A DNA stretch of 5,525 nt from an uncultured Bacilli bacterium. GTDB lineage: Bacteria; Bacillota_I; Bacilli_A; RF39; UBA660. The DNA is taken from contig CANQYA010000068.1 in NCBI GenBank assembly GCA_947627965.1, positions 1 to 5,525 on the forward strand, written 5' to 3'. Every line of letters starts with the position of its first letter. Positions within the stretch are counted from its first letter, which is position 1. The translations under genes and the position numbers were made by a program. The notes under the pieces were generated by a model, which did not search any database, had not been told where the DNA came from, and worked only from the letters and a program-made list of their open reading frames with translations. Shown piece after piece: positions 5,257 to 5,525 of the stretch.

Positions 5257-5525
5257 ATGGTTTATTCTATAGAAGAAATTAAAGATTTAATAAGAAATAA
5301 TCGTGTAAATATTAGTAATTTTAACGATATTATTAAGAGTTTGAGTGAGCATAGTCTAAGTGAAGCAGGTGTTGTCGAGATTTTAGAAGATTTGTCCGAA
5401 ATTGAAACTATACCTTTAGAAACACGAGAAAATTTAAAAGATATTTTAAAAAATACCGAGGGAATGGAATATAATAATGAACAAGATAATAATACTTTAG
5501 AAAATGATACTAATGGTGATACTTC
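5257..5525 (+). CDS. Unrecognised protein, N-terminal part, 3' truncated by the window
   Basis: The frame from the ATG at 5257 is open to the window end (89 complete codons). GAGGTGA (5246-5252) is a strong Shine-Dalgarno four bases before the ATG. Residues 1-66 look like a small helical, charged domain (SIEEIKDLIR, FNDIIKSLSEHSLSEAGVVEILEDL, TRENLKDILK). From about residue 67 the chain turns into an Asn/Glu/Asp/Thr-rich, probably disordered linker, suggesting that another domain follows downstream. No signal peptide or membrane segment is seen in this part. I do not recognise the family. The 106-base gap before it (5151-5256) is very AT-rich and must hold its promoter, but no -35/-10 pair with good spacing stands out: TTGACT at 5183 has no suitable -10, and the TATGAT and TATTAT boxes at 5223-5241 lack a -35. 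Confidence 0.75.
   Translation, partial: MVYSIEEIKDLIRNNRVNISNFNDIIKSLSEHSLSEAGVVEILEDLSEIETIPLETRENLKDILKNTEGMEYNNEQDNNTLENDTNGDT

Noticed and set aside
1..5525. CRISPR array, tRNA or rRNA genes
   Set aside because: No regularly spaced direct repeats and no cloverleaf or rRNA-like segments were seen on either strand; the window is almost fully covered by protein genes.

Overview
The window is AT-rich DNA from a low-GC Gram-positive bacterium. TGG encodes Trp and TGA is a real stop at 2426-2428, so the code is the standard bacterial one, not the Mollicutes code. The SpoIID/PG-binding, carboxypeptidase-regulatory/LysM and collagen-like genes are types common in spore-forming Bacillota, so an uncultured spore-forming Bacilli or Clostridia lineage is the best guess. 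No species can be named.

Layout: (1) 1-579 is the C-terminal part of a large serine recombinase at the end of an integrated element whose body lies upstream of the window. (2) Eleven bases after its stop, an imperfect palindrome centred on GG at 591/592 marks the likely attachment-site core. From there rightward runs a different reading frame, open since 567 but without a start codon until 645, encoding a LysM domain that begins in mid-motif, then a carboxypeptidase-regulatory-like domain (to 1082). The element thus appears to have cut off the 5' end of a LysM gene. (3) Two bases later, 1085-2428 encodes a SpoIID/LytB-like domain with three peptidoglycan-binding repeats. With the interrupted gene it resembles the parts of the clostridial spore cortex-lytic enzyme SleC split over two genes. 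(4) Converging from the other strand are an RlmA-type 23S rRNA guanine-N1 methyltransferase (2431-3270) and a three-LysM protein (3352-3906). (5) Divergent from the latter are a short collagen-like, exosporium-type protein (4031-4729), then csaA (4786-5115) with its own promoter and a clear terminator, and the start of an unrecognised gene (5257 to the window end).

The main hypothesis is an excisable element in a spore-envelope gene: recombinase-driven excision would rejoin the LysM gene to its start codon and promoter and switch on the downstream cortex-lytic-like gene. This is the logic of skin/sigK and SPbeta/spsM, at a gene type I do not know as a described target. The excision and its timing are inference; the broken frame, the recombinase beside it and the palindromic junction are seen in the sequence.
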